Shown: positions 8,131 to 15,904 of the stretch, piece by piece | Position numbering within the stretch: the stretch's first letter is position 1 | How the letters are laid out: every line of letters starts with the position of its first letter | Source: a virus | IMG/VR virus record: IMGVR_UViG_3300024324_000889 | Span: 1-46,387 of that record | Reading direction: 5' to 3' (one strand) | DNA: 46,387 nt | Notes under the pieces: model-generated | The model's database searches: none | What the model was told of the DNA's origin: nothing | Seen by the model: the letters and a program-made list of their open reading frames with translations, nothing else | Made by a program: the position numbers and the translations under genes

Positions 8131-8330
8131 TGAAAGATACAGACATAAAATTCACAATTGGCGGGACAGAGATTAACACAGCTGACCTTACATATAGGCA
8201 AAAACAGGTCGCTCGAAACAGTTCAAAGTGGATTGGTTTTGCAATCATATGGATGGGAGCAGGATTCTGGGTTGCATTTGGTGTATTGCTTGTGGCAATC
8301 TTTGTAAATCTCGAACTTATCCCAGATTAG
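8130..8330 (+). CDS. small membrane protein (66 aa)
   Basis: 66 aa. One clear transmembrane segment near the C-terminus (about residues 35-60, FAIIWMGAGFWVAFGVLLVA), preceded by a Lys/Arg-containing region, suggesting the N-terminus is cytoplasmic. Ends in TAG two bases before early promoter P3. Function unknown. Confidence 0.7.
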   Translation: MKDTDIKFTIGGTEINTADLTYRQKQVARNSSKWIGFAIIWMGAGFWVAFGVLLVAIFVNLELIPD

Positions 8331-8332
8331 AC

Positions 8333-8387
8333 CTTTCATCTAATCGTTTTGAAGTGTATATTCAGGTAACAACAAAAGGAGTTCGCA
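8333..8387 (+). promoter_or_regulatory. early-type promoter P3 with conserved leader
   Basis: CTTTCA (8333-8338), 18 bp spacer, TATATT (8357-8362), then TAACAACAAAAGGAGTT before the ATG at 8388. Same spacing and leader as the other five copies. Confidence 0.75.
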
Positions 8388-8663
8388 ATGAATAAAGCAA
8401 CAATGATGAGAAAAGACCTCTCGAAAAATCCCAAATCTTTCACCAGTTTTGTCAAAGAAAATTATCAGAAGCTTATGACATTATCGTCAAATCCTGAAGA
8501 TCTTATTTCTTTTATTAATGAAGAAACCAAAGGCTTTAGCGTATCTGAAAAATATCGGAATGCTTTAACTGAAAAGCTTATGTCCGGCTCAGTAACTCAG
8601 AATCAGTACTACCTTACAAATGCATATTTGACCGGAAAAGGTCTGAGCGTAGCAGGTATCTAA
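8388..8663 (+). CDS. hypothetical early protein (91 aa)
   Basis: 91 aa behind promoter P3. The sequence is helical and basic at the N-terminus (MNKATMMRKDLSKNPKSF). No motif recognised. TAATG overlap with the following gene. Confidence 0.7.
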   Translation: MNKATMMRKDLSKNPKSFTSFVKENYQKLMTLSSNPEDLISFINEETKGFSVSEKYRNALTEKLMSGSVTQNQYYLTNAYLTGKGLSVAGI

Positions 8664-8854
8664 TGGACTATAATCTAGATAAACTTAAAGATGGAGTAGT
8701 AGCACTGGCAATGGATAGGATCAAAGTAATGCTAGACGCAATGGGTGAAAAAGTGGGACCTGGCAATTTGAACTTGATTAAAACTGAACTTGACAGGGCA
8801 TATTTAGATGGCAGTATTGATGTCATCAACGCAATAAAGGAGATTAAGAGATAA
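8663..8854 (+). CDS. hypothetical protein (63 aa)
   Basis: 63 aa, all-helical in appearance (YNLDKLKDGVVALAMDRIKV), TAATG-coupled to the genes on either side. No family recognised. Confidence 0.65.
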   Translation: MDYNLDKLKDGVVALAMDRIKVMLDAMGEKVGPGNLNLIKTELDRAYLDGSIDVINAIKEIKR

Positions 8855-8997
8855 TGTGTATTTGTGGTGGAGTTGTAGAGGTCTCAATCGGTGCATTTCT
8901 ATTTGGACTGATTGCAGGACTATTAAAGAAGTTTAAGAATAAAAAGAAGACATGTCATTGTCCAGAAATTGATCATCATTTCAATTTAGATGACTAA
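8854..8997 (+). CDS. tiny membrane-associated protein (47 aa)
   Basis: ATG in TAATG; 47 aa. MCICGG start, a hydrophobic stretch VEVSIGAFLFGLIAGLL (about residues 8-25), then a Lys-rich segment and a CHC-containing acidic tail. Likely a single-span inner-membrane peptide. Ends in TAA at the start of early promoter P4. Confidence 0.6.
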   Translation: MCICGGVVEVSIGAFLFGLIAGLLKKFKNKKKTCHCPEIDHHFNLDD

Positions 8998-9001
8998 AAC
9001 T

Positions 9002-9054
9002 GTTTCATTTGGCGCTGCAGGGTGTATATTATGGTAACAACAAAAGGAGTTAAC
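9002..9054 (+). promoter_or_regulatory. early-type promoter P4 with conserved leader
   Basis: GTTTCA (9002-9007), 17 bp spacer, TATATT (9025-9030), then AACAACAAAAGGAGTT before the ATG at 9055. Best match to the early promoter pattern of this window. Confidence 0.8.
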
Positions 9055-9378
9055 ATGATTACAAAGAATGAAAGAATCGCAACAAAAGCTTATGAAAGAC
9101 TCGTCAAGCCTATGATGGAGAGGTACAATGAGTCAGTTGAAATGAGTCATGCAATCGATTTTGGTGAGTTCAGCACGGTTGATTTCCCAGATGAAGAACA
9201 TGAAGCCTTGCTTCAAAAGGTTGCATCACGTTTTGGTATGACAAGTGATAGATTGTTCACGACCTCATACATGGCATCAGAAGAATATGAAGAGCATGCT
9301 CGTGAACATAGAGTTTGGATAGATCCAGCCGGCGGAACACATGTTGGCTTTGAAGATCCAGCAGCAATGTATGCTTAA
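9055..9378 (+). CDS. hypothetical early protein (107 aa)
   Basis: The ATG at 9055 sits 6 nt after AAAGGAG; an upstream in-frame ATG at 9022 would overlap the -10 box and is rejected. 107 aa, acidic, beginning MITKNERIATKAYERL. No domain recognised. Confidence 0.7.
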   Translation: MITKNERIATKAYERLVKPMMERYNESVEMSHAIDFGEFSTVDFPDEEHEALLQKVASRFGMTSDRLFTTSYMASEEYEEHAREHRVWIDPAGGTHVGFEDPAAMYA

Positions 9379-9390
9379 AGGAGATCAAAA

Positions 9391-9744
9391 ATGGGATTAA
9401 CACTGTGGCTGGCACGTAAATGTGGCTATGAACAAGAGATCAATTCGAAGCCATTCAGGAAAGAGCTGTATCAATTCTTTCATTGGAATAGAGAAGTGAA
9501 TTTTGGTTCCAATAGCTTAGGTGATCACGACTATCTCCATGATATTCATGACGTCACTGCAAAGATCAATGCCGACAATGAATATATTGTCACAATTAAG
9601 ACTACTCGACCTGGGTATATCATTGGTGCCAAGGGATGGCTTATCACTCAGATTCAGCTTTATATGCAGGCACAGTTCCCTGATAAAGTATTGAAAATAC
9701 ATATTGAAGAAACACGACTATGGGCAGAGCTCTGGAGAGATTAA
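9391..9744 (+). CDS. KH-domain RNA-binding protein (S3-like)
   Basis: 117 aa after an AAAGGAG site. Residues 70-105 read IKTTRPGYIIGAKGWLI and then LKIHIEET. The GAKG (79-82) is the GxxG loop of a type II KH domain, and RPGYIIGAKG closely resembles RPGxVIGxKG of ribosomal protein S3. The first half is not recognised. It may bind RNA or the host ribosome; its closeness to the RNA-repair genes suggests an RNA-guiding role, but that is inference. Confidence 0.7.
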   Translation: MGLTLWLARKCGYEQEINSKPFRKELYQFFHWNREVNFGSNSLGDHDYLHDIHDVTAKINADNEYIVTIKTTRPGYIIGAKGWLITQIQLYMQAQFPDKVLKIHIEETRLWAELWRD

Positions 9745-9745
9745 T

Positions 9746-9937
9746 GTGAGCATTGAAACATTAGTTGCATTAATAGAGTTCACAGGCGGTGACGCCACGG
9801 ACATCATTGAGTGGCATAAGGCTGAAATCGTTCTTGACAAAATAACTAAAATTATAACAGAGAGCAAGCACGGATTTGAAAGCCCAGTTGCAAATGTCAA
9901 TATCATAGAAGCATTATTGGAATATAAAAAGGACTAA
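9746..9937 (+). CDS. hypothetical protein (63 aa)
   Basis: The GTG at 9746 is preferred because TGGAGAG lies 8 nt upstream and it follows the preceding TAA by one base. A longer reading from 9704 would overlap the KH gene by 40 nt. 63 aa, helical, no motif recognised. Ends shortly before the Pnkp gene. Confidence 0.6.
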   Translation: MSIETLVALIEFTGGDATDIIEWHKAEIVLDKITKIITESKHGFESPVANVNIIEALLEYKKD

Positions 9938-9941
9938 TAAA

Positions 9942-10928
9942 TTGACAAAACAAAAATCTGTAAAATTAGTACTCATGAGAGGAATACCAGGGTCTGGTAA
10001 ATCTACAAAATCAAAAGCAATGGTTGCTAAAGATCCAAATAGCTGGGTTAGAATAAATCGAGATGATTTTCGATTTATGATTAACGACTATTTCTATGGC
10101 AATATGAGAGTAGAAAATTTGATTTCAAAAGCAACACACCGAATGGCTGAAGATGCTTTACGTGCAGGATTCAATGTTATATCTGACGATATGAACTTGA
10201 GACAAAAGTATGTTACTGAATGGCACAATATTGCTGAAAAAATTGGTAATATTACTGTTGTTGAAAAATACATGGACATCACTCTGAAAGAAGCGCTTAA
10301 AAGAGATTTGACTCGTGAAAAGAAAGTCGGAGCTGATGTAGTTAAGAACCAGTTTAATAAATATGTTAAGAATATGAAAATTCGTGAAGAGACATATTAC
10401 CCACCAGTTGATAGAGCTGGACAGTACATTGTTCAAGATGAATCATTACCTAGAGCAGTTATCTGTGATATTGATGGAACAGCAGCTCTTATGAATGGAA
10501 AGCGTGGACCTTTTGAATGGCACAATGTATTCAGAGATGATGTGAATAAACCTGTAGAAGAGTTGATTAAAATAATTCAAAACAGTAATGATTTCGTTGG
10601 CTATGGTTATGAGTTAGCTGGTGAGACACAAGAGTATGATGATGTAAAAATGATCTACTTATCAGGTCGTGATGGAGCAGCAAAGGATGAGACAATCCGC
10701 TGGTTCAAAGAAAAGATGAAGATCGAAGTTGTCTATGGTGACAATCTATTCATGAGAGCACCAAATGATCAACGCAAAGATTCTATCATCAAGCAAGAGC
10801 TATATGATGCTCACATCAGAGGGCAATATAATGTTCTATTTGTATTGGATGATAGAAATCAAGTAGTAGACAACTGGAGACAAGAAATTGGACTACCAAC
10901 ATTTCAAGTAGAATATGGAGATTTCTAA
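9942..10928 (+). CDS. pseT: polynucleotide 5'-kinase / 3'-phosphatase (T4 PseT-like)
   Basis: 328 aa from a TTG start; T4 Pnkp is 301 aa. The N-terminal kinase has a P-loop, RGIPGSGKST (residues 13-22), and INRDDFR, the substrate-binding Asp/Arg region. The C-terminal phosphatase has VICDIDGTAAL with the acylphosphatase motif DIDGT (about 176-180), then YLSGRDGAAKDET and a late FVLDDRNQVVDNW. The enzyme removes 3'/2',3'-cyclic phosphates and phosphorylates 5'-OH ends of broken tRNA, preparing them for the RNA ligase encoded 1.4 kb downstream. Same domain order as T4 PseT. Confidence 0.93.
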   Translation: MTKQKSVKLVLMRGIPGSGKSTKSKAMVAKDPNSWVRINRDDFRFMINDYFYGNMRVENLISKATHRMAEDALRAGFNVISDDMNLRQKYVTEWHNIAEKIGNITVVEKYMDITLKEALKRDLTREKKVGADVVKNQFNKYVKNMKIREETYYPPVDRAGQYIVQDESLPRAVICDIDGTAALMNGKRGPFEWHNVFRDDVNKPVEELIKIIQNSNDFVGYGYELAGETQEYDDVKMIYLSGRDGAAKDETIRWFKEKMKIEVVYGDNLFMRAPNDQRKDSIIKQELYDAHIRGQYNVLFVLDDRNQVVDNWRQEIGLPTFQVEYGDF

Positions 10929-10935
10929 AATAACG

Positions 10936-10990
10936 GTTTCATTTGTTAATGCAGTATAGTATATTGCAGTAACAACCAAAGGAGTACACA
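10936..10990 (+). promoter_or_regulatory. early-type promoter P5 with conserved leader
   Basis: GTTTCA (10936-10941), 18 bp spacer, TATATT (10960-10965), then TAACAACCAAAGGAGT before the ATG at 10991. Probably drives the RlaP / RNA ligase segment as well. Confidence 0.78.
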
Positions 10991-11209
10991 ATGAAATGGT
11001 TACAAAAATTCAAAAAAGGTCATCTTATTGAGCCATTCATTTATGTAGATTTTGACGATAGAATTGTCAGGGCACACAGAGGTAATAGAATCAAATGGCT
11101 TGAAAAGCATTACATCTATTCATTTACATTCCAAGGTGCTGTTCATGCGACAAAGAAATTAACCGAAAAGAAATACCCACAATATGCTGGGTCAATTTAT
11201 TATTTTTAG
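10991..11209 (+). CDS. hypothetical early protein (72 aa)
   Basis: 72 aa, basic and beta-rich (IYVDFDDRIVRAHRGNRIKW). First gene behind early promoter P5, ending in TAG 11 nt before the nucleotidyltransferase. No family recognised. Confidence 0.7.
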   Translation: MKWLQKFKKGHLIEPFIYVDFDDRIVRAHRGNRIKWLEKHYIYSFTFQGAVHATKKLTEKKYPQYAGSIYYF

Positions 11210-11220
11210 AAGGAAGCAAT

Positions 11221-12000
11221 ATGTCTGACATTGTAAAATATATCAAAGATTTTGAGAAAGAGAAATTGCTCTACCTTGTTCTTGCAGGGTCACGAGGATA
11301 TTCAACTCACACAGATGAGTCTGACTATGATTATCGTGGGGTGTTTGTGAATACTAAGGAAGAAGTAATTGGTAGCCTAACGCGAGATAAACAAAAATAC
11401 TGGCCTGACACTGAAGATGCAATGCTCCATGGTTTGCAAAAATTTGTTAAGCTGGCCTCAAATGCAAGTCCTAATGTCATTGAACTTTTATTCATGAATG
11501 GTACGGCAGAATATATTCATCCCTTGTTTGCAAAATGGTTCCTTGACAATCGTGATGACTTTTTATCTCTAAAATGCTATAATAGTTACTCAGGATATGC
11601 TTGGGGACAGGTTCAACAAAGCAAGCATAAGTCTTCTCATGGATCCTTACGTGAAAAATATAAATGTGGAGATCCTCAAGATCCATATGATTCAAAATAT
11701 GCAATGCACACAATTCGCATGATGTATAATGGATTAGAAATTATTCAGACTGGGATGTTAACTCCAAATTTCAAGGATAGCGGCCTTCTTACCGTTTTAC
11801 AAGAGATTCGGAAAGGTGATTTCTATAAAAATGCTACTGAATTTTATCAGCATGTAGAAAGCCTTGATGCTGACATTAAAAAATCACATGAGCATGCTTC
11901 AATTGGAAAGTGGCTTCGTGAAGAACCAAGTCGGGATCGGATGAATGAATTACTAATTGGATTCTATGAAGAACTTTGGTATTCAAAATGAAATATATAA
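11221..12000 (+). CDS. RlaP-like predicted nucleotidyltransferase (RNA-repair associated)
   Basis: AGAAGGAAG precedes the ATG. The N-terminus shows the polymerase-beta motif: LAGSRGYSTHTDESDYDYRG, with GS at 23-24 and DxD at 35-37. Later EKYKCGDPQDPYDSKYAMH and an 'IRMMYNGLEIIQTG' helix match the YcgL/RlaP family, described alongside RNA ligases. It probably adds nucleotides to or modifies RNA ends during repair. With the standard code it would stop at TGA 11989-11991 (256 aa). With TGA as Trp it adds W-N-I and stops at TAA 11998-12000 (259 aa). Which end is used is uncertain. Confidence 0.8.
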
Positions 12001-12326
12001 TATTATTGGCATTCATTGGTTTGGTTATTGAAGCTCGATATCAAATTGAGAAAATGAAAAACAAGCCATTCAGCGATGAAAATTCTGAATATGACCAATC
12101 GATGAAGATTAATCAATATGTTGTTTTTCTAAAAGACTATCAATCGGAAGAGCAGAAGAATATGCGACAGGAGAAATATAACAAGGGTGAAGTTGTGACT
12201 GTTCGGCATATATCAACTGGAGTTGTGGGCCCAATCCAGATTGAATACTTAAATGCTATTGATTATTCTATGATTGTTGATAATGCAGGATATACAATTA
12301 TGAGAATCATACCAATTGAAAGGTAG
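11988..12326 (+). CDS. membrane-anchored hypothetical protein (112 aa)
   Basis: ATG at 11988 forms the only ATGA overlap of the window with the upstream gene. 112 aa; MKYIILLAFIGLVIEAR is an N-terminal hydrophobic anchor, followed by a charged helix and a small beta-rich part. No family recognised. Ends in TAG just before the RNA ligase gene. Confidence 0.65.
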   Translation: MKYIILLAFIGLVIEARYQIEKMKNKPFSDENSEYDQSMKINQYVVFLKDYQSEEQKNMRQEKYNKGEVVTVRHISTGVVGPIQIEYLNAIDYSMIVDNAGYTIMRIIPIER

Positions 12327-12331
12327 ATATA

Positions 12332-13432
12332 ATGAAGATTAAAATACCACAAGAACTAATTGACGAGCGATATATCAGGTTTCAGAAGCATCCGACTCTT
12401 GATTTATACATCTACAATTATACTCACAAATGTCAGTTCGAACAGAATTGGAATGAGTGGACTATGATGTGCCGTGGTTTGATCCTTGATGGTGAAGGAA
12501 ATATTGTTTCACGCCCATTAAAGAAATTCTTCAATCTTGGCGAAGGTGAACATACTCTTGAGAATCTTCCAAAAGGTAATTATACATTGACGAAGAAAAT
12601 GGATGGATCATTCCTAGAAATTGTTAAATGGGATGGATATGTTGTTGTAGCTACTCGTGGCTCATTCGAATCTGATCAGGCTGAACATGCTATGAAAGTT
12701 CTTAACGAAAAACACCCTGACATATTTGAATTGGATAAATTTCAAGAAGGATTGACATACATCTTTGAAGTGATCTACCCAGAAAATAGAATTGTTGTTG
12801 ACTATAATGGATATGATGATCTTGTCCTATTGACTATTGTTGAGAATGAAACTGGGTATGAATATCCAAATTACAAAAACAATGCTCTTGGATTTGATGT
12901 TGTTGAAACTCTAGAAGGTAAGTGGGATTTTGATGAGATCAAAGAGCTTAATACTGAAAATGAAGAAGGATGGGTTGCACACTGGCCAGGGTCAGACAAC
13001 TATCGTGTGAAGATCAAGTTTGCCGACTATGTTGAATTGCATAGAATCGTAACTGGATTATCAGAGCTAAGCATCTGGAGACTGTTGGGTCAAGGAAATA
13101 ATATCAATGACATTATTGACAAGGTTCCTGACGAACTATTTAAATGGGCTCAAACAATTGTGACTGCTCTCTGGAAAGAATATCACGCAATTAAAAAACA
13201 AGTTGAAGATGATTATAGCAAAGCTGTTGCAAGTGTGTTTGATCTTGCATTGCATAAAGAAGGCGAACCAGTTCGAAAAGACTATGCAGTTGAATTTACT
13301 GGATATAAATATCCCGGAATGATGTTTGCAATTCTTGATGGAAAAGAATTTGAAAGCAGAATCTGGCCCTTAATCAGACCGAAAGCAAATGAAATCAAAG
13401 AAGTCTCAGAACTTCCCAAATGGAGTAACTAA
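12332..13432 (+). CDS. rnlA: T4 Rnl1-type RNA ligase
   Basis: 366 aa (T4 RnlA is 374). Nucleotidyltransferase motif I is LTKKMDGSFLE, with the adenylated Lys at about 89. Other motifs in order: CRGLILD upstream, RGSFESDQ (motif III region), YIFEVIYPENRIVVDY (IIIa), EGWVAHW (IV) and VKIKFADY (V, KxK). These place it in the T4 RNA ligase 1 family, which seals tRNA anticodon breaks made by host nucleases. It is the sealing partner of the Pnkp at 9942-10928. The C-terminal helical domain matches the family's tRNA-specific part. TAATG-coupled to a small membrane protein. Confidence 0.93.
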   Translation: MKIKIPQELIDERYIRFQKHPTLDLYIYNYTHKCQFEQNWNEWTMMCRGLILDGEGNIVSRPLKKFFNLGEGEHTLENLPKGNYTLTKKMDGSFLEIVKWDGYVVVATRGSFESDQAEHAMKVLNEKHPDIFELDKFQEGLTYIFEVIYPENRIVVDYNGYDDLVLLTIVENETGYEYPNYKNNALGFDVVETLEGKWDFDEIKELNTENEEGWVAHWPGSDNYRVKIKFADYVELHRIVTGLSELSIWRLLGQGNNINDIIDKVPDELFKWAQTIVTALWKEYHAIKKQVEDDYSKAVASVFDLALHKEGEPVRKDYAVEFTGYKYPGMMFAILDGKEFESRIWPLIRPKANEIKEVSELPKWSN

Positions 13433-13593
13433 TGTATCAAGAATTTTATCATGATGAATATGAAGATCACTTGGCAGAACGAGCTATGTGGGACTGGCTA
13501 GATAAATGGTGGTGGACACTGATCCCAATTGTTCCACTAATTCCATTTTTAGTTATAGGGATTGGTGTTTATGCACTAATTTTTGGGAGTTAA
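13432..13593 (+). CDS. small Trp-rich membrane protein (53 aa)
   Basis: ATG in TAATG with the ligase gene. 53 aa: an acidic N-terminus, MWDWLDKWWWTL near the middle, then one transmembrane segment (IPIVPLIPFLVIGIGVYALI). All five Trp codons are TGG. It could be a small host-envelope protein; function unknown. Confidence 0.65.
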   Translation: MYQEFYHDEYEDHLAERAMWDWLDKWWWTLIPIVPLIPFLVIGIGVYALIFGS

Positions 13594-13728
13594 TAAAACC
13601 GACTTTTTGCTCTTTGATATATATTTATACATAACTCGAATCCGTTTAACGTGAGGCATGAAGACCTTTAGAGTTGTTACATGATAGCAACAAAATGTTA
13701 AGTGGAGATATTAATAAGGAGACACATC
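13594..13728 (+). promoter_or_regulatory. leader region with a late-type TATATTTAT box
   Basis: A TATATTTAT box lies at 13620-13628. The next gene starts 100 nt further, much farther than the 30-34 nt typical of the other late boxes, so a long untranslated leader is implied or the match is fortuitous. A weak hairpin, GTTGTT/AGCAAC, lies near 13674-13692. AAGGAG precedes the ATG at 13729. No tRNA or ORF of note is visible in the 135 bp. Confidence 0.45.
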
Positions 13729-14541
13729 ATGAACACTACTCAAAGAGTGGGCACTCAGCCCGAAGCACACATTTCAATTGACAAAAACAGATTACAAAGA
13801 TTCCGTGGAAAAGTATATCTTTCTGACAAAGCCAAGTTTGAGATTGAACTATTCAATCCAACTCAGCGCCGTTATGGAGTCAAATTTCTATTCAATGGGG
13901 AATACATGTCTAATCGACATTTGATCATAGACCCAGGCCAACGTATTTTTCTGGACAGGTTTATTGAAACAAAGAAACGATTTGAATTTAACACATATGA
14001 AGTGGATGATTCACCAGCTGCAAAAGCAGCAATCAGTAAGAATGGATTAATAGAGGTAGAATTTCATCAAGAAAACGATCCTATTCCTCTATTGAATAAC
14101 ACAACCAACTGGCCAGCACAGTTTACATATACTGGAGATTGGTTTGGATTTCACGGCAATACATTTGATCAGTACAATACGACAATAAGCAACAGTGGTG
14201 GAATATCAGAAAATACTACTGTAAATTATTGCAGCACCAATCTCAATCAGAGTCCAAAGAAGAACGCTAGACATAAGCTGATGAGATCAATGGCAGCACC
14301 AGAGCCAATTGAGACAGGAAGGATTAATAAGTCGAATGAAAATTCTAATCAAGAATTTCAAAGTGTTGAGGCTGATTTTAACTGGATTGTAGATACAAAG
14401 GTTGTTTTGCAATTACTTCCAATTAGTCTTCAACCAGCCAATCAAAGAGACTTGGTGCAGTATTGTCCTGTTGATGGCACTAAATTCAAAAAGGGATATA
14501 ATTTCTGTCCCAAATGTGGAAAGGCTAAAGATTGAAAATAA
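13729..14541 (+). CDS. unknown protein with C-terminal zinc ribbon
   Basis: ATG at 13729 is preferred for its ATAAGGAGAC site. Residues 1-130 look like a beta-sandwich (GKVYLSDKAKFEIELFNPTQ), the middle is Asn/Ser-rich and probably disordered, and the end is a zinc ribbon with CPVDG and CPKCG. An in-frame TGA (14533-14535) would stop it at 268 aa; read as Trp it adds W-K and ends at TAA 14539-14541. Function unknown. A virion or transcription-associated role is possible but unsupported. Confidence 0.65.
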
Positions 14542-14789
14542 TCGAATTCAAAGGCACTAAGTATAGAGTGCTACATAAGATACCTGCTGATCGTGTCACT
14601 GATTCTATCGTTAAAGGGATCCAACATGATCAGCGGATATTTTCGAAACAAACAAATGAAGAATGGTTTCTGGAAGAAATTGAAGAGGCAGAGTTTAGTC
14701 CCATTAAAGCTAAATCTACAAAGAAGAAACGGACGCCCTCGATTATACTTCCAGCACACCCAGGTCAGACGATCGACATAAAGGCCTAA
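14532..14789 (+). CDS. hypothetical basic protein (85 aa)
   Basis: Starts at TTG 14532, overlapping the end of the preceding gene. 85 aa with a compact N-terminus (MKIIEFKGTKYRVLHKIP) and a Lys/Arg-rich tail containing STKKKRTPS. No strong ribosome binding site is visible, which fits coupled translation. Function unknown. Confidence 0.55.
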   Translation: MKIIEFKGTKYRVLHKIPADRVTDSIVKGIQHDQRIFSKQTNEEWFLEEIEEAEFSPIKAKSTKKKRTPSIILPAHPGQTIDIKA

Positions 14790-14818
14790 AAAGAAATCAA
14801 ACTATTGCAAATTTTATA

Positions 14819-14860
14819 TATATTTATATAAATAATGACAACTAACCAAGGAGAAAATAT
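14819..14860 (+). promoter_or_regulatory. late-type promoter L2
   Basis: TATATTTAT at 14819-14827, followed 33 nt later by the ATG at 14861, with a CCAAGGAG site between. Matches the late box seen before the tail operon and tail fibre. Confidence 0.65.
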
Positions 14861-15298
14861 ATGGAACAACTAACTGTAAATAAATTCTTCTGTGACGTAT
14901 GTGGCGGTGAAATAGAAAACAAATGTAAGATCGTAAGTGAGACATTTGTGACTAATTCTTCAGCTGGTAATGAATTACGATTTGCAGATGATGTACGGCT
15001 GGCTCACCTTGAGTGTGTTAACGACAATGAAACTGTTGTAATTGCACCCAAGCTTAATGAGTTCAAAGCATTGGAAAAGGAAGTCAAAAGACTGACTAAA
15101 GTTAATGATCTTCTCAATGATGAAAATGCTGAATTAGCTGAAGAAAATGCAGGATTGAAAGATACTCCTCCTCCAATAACTCAAGCTGATGTAGATCAGG
15201 TTCGAGAAGAAGAGGCAACTCCTCTTAAATTTGATGAGAAAGCACCGGCATTTGAAGTAAAAGATTCAAAAGGTAATAAAAAGTTGACTGTAAAATAA
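14861..15298 (+). CDS. zinc-finger / coiled-coil protein (145 aa)
   Basis: N-terminal CDVCGGEIENKC and a later HLEC could complete one zinc site. Residues 65-105 form a clear coiled coil (EFKALEKEVKRLTKVNDLL). The C-terminus is charged. It contains no Trp. First gene behind late-type box L2 and directly upstream of the tmRNA. Function unknown. Confidence 0.7.
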   Translation: MEQLTVNKFFCDVCGGEIENKCKIVSETFVTNSSAGNELRFADDVRLAHLECVNDNETVVIAPKLNEFKALEKEVKRLTKVNDLLNDENAELAEENAGLKDTPPPITQADVDQVREEEATPLKFDEKAPAFEVKDSKGNKKLTVK

Positions 15299-15304
15299 GA
15301 AACT

Positions 15305-15662
15305 GGGGCCGACCTGGATTCGACGGGATGATTTTTGACAATAAGTGCAAGTAGACAGAGTGAGTCTTAAAAACTAAACAACCAGAGATAACTGGCACAA
15401 ACTACGCAATCGCAGCCTAAGGAATTAGGCAGCCGTTAGCTCCACGACTTCGATAATGGAGGTCTAACGTCGTTTTCGAATAGGTATTTATGCAACAAGT
15501 TTCACCGAATTGAAACTGGATCACTGCGGCCATGAGTATACATGCCGATAAGATTTGTTGGAGTTCTAAATTCGTATTAATTGAAAGAAACCAACTAAAC
15601 TTGTGAACGACTTGTTGAAGGAAGCTTTGCGGACGGGAGTTCGATTCTCCCCGGCTCCACCA
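15305..15662 (+). ncRNA. ssrA: transfer-messenger RNA (tmRNA)
   Basis: The 5' end GGGGCCGACCTGGATTCGAC and 3' end with encoded CCA are diagnostic. The acceptor pairs GGGGCCG (15305-15311) with CGGCTCC (15652-15658) over 7 bp, including a G3-U70 wobble, the alanine identity element. The T arm is GGGAG/CTCCC around TTCGATT. The internal reading frame ends at TAA 15418-15420 and gives a tag ending GTNYAIAA; the full tag is probably about PEITGTNYAIAA with a little more upstream, the resume codon being uncertain. At 358 nt it is typical in length. tmRNA rescues stalled ribosomes and marks the incomplete protein for proteolysis. It ends 22 nt before the next gene and is intact, not an attachment-site remnant. 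Confidence 0.96.
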
Positions 15663-15684
15663 ATTTTTAAATAAAGGATGCATC

Positions 15685-15900
15685 ATGACAAAAGAGCGCA
15701 CAAAAGTAGTAACAGTAACTGACCTGAATAGGCCAGATCTTGATCAGCATGTTCAGTCGGTAATTGGTTACTGGGCTTCAGAAGGATATGACTATGTCAA
15801 TTCGCATAACGTAGATAAGAAATTCGTATTGTTTTTCTCATTGCGTGAGTTTGCAGACATTGAGGATCTTGGACCTAAAAAAGAATTGCTTCACGGATAG
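15685..15900 (+). CDS. hypothetical protein (71 aa)
   Basis: 71 aa beginning MTKERTKVVTVTDLNRPD, an alpha/beta-looking small protein, preceded by AAAGGA. No motif recognised. Ends in TAG 4 nt before the following ATG. Confidence 0.65.
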   Translation: MTKERTKVVTVTDLNRPDLDQHVQSVIGYWASEGYDYVNSHNVDKKFVLFFSLREFADIEDLGPKKELLHG

Positions 15901-15904
15901 TATT

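Noticed and set aside
13594-13728. A tRNA gene in the 135-bp gap
   Set aside because: No cloverleaf with a T arm and acceptor stem could be built; only a weak hairpin and a TATATTTAT box are present.
14571-14759. Alternative overlapping ORFs on both strands at 14571-14781
   Set aside because: They lack ribosome binding sites and overlap the better-placed 85-aa frame that follows the zinc-ribbon gene.
15305-15662. tmRNA as a prophage attachment site remnant
   Set aside because: The gene is complete from acceptor to CCA and no integrase or repeated 3' end is visible nearby.
15417-15701. A minus-strand ORF of 94 aa
   Set aside because: It is antisense to the tmRNA gene and arises from the structured RNA sequence.
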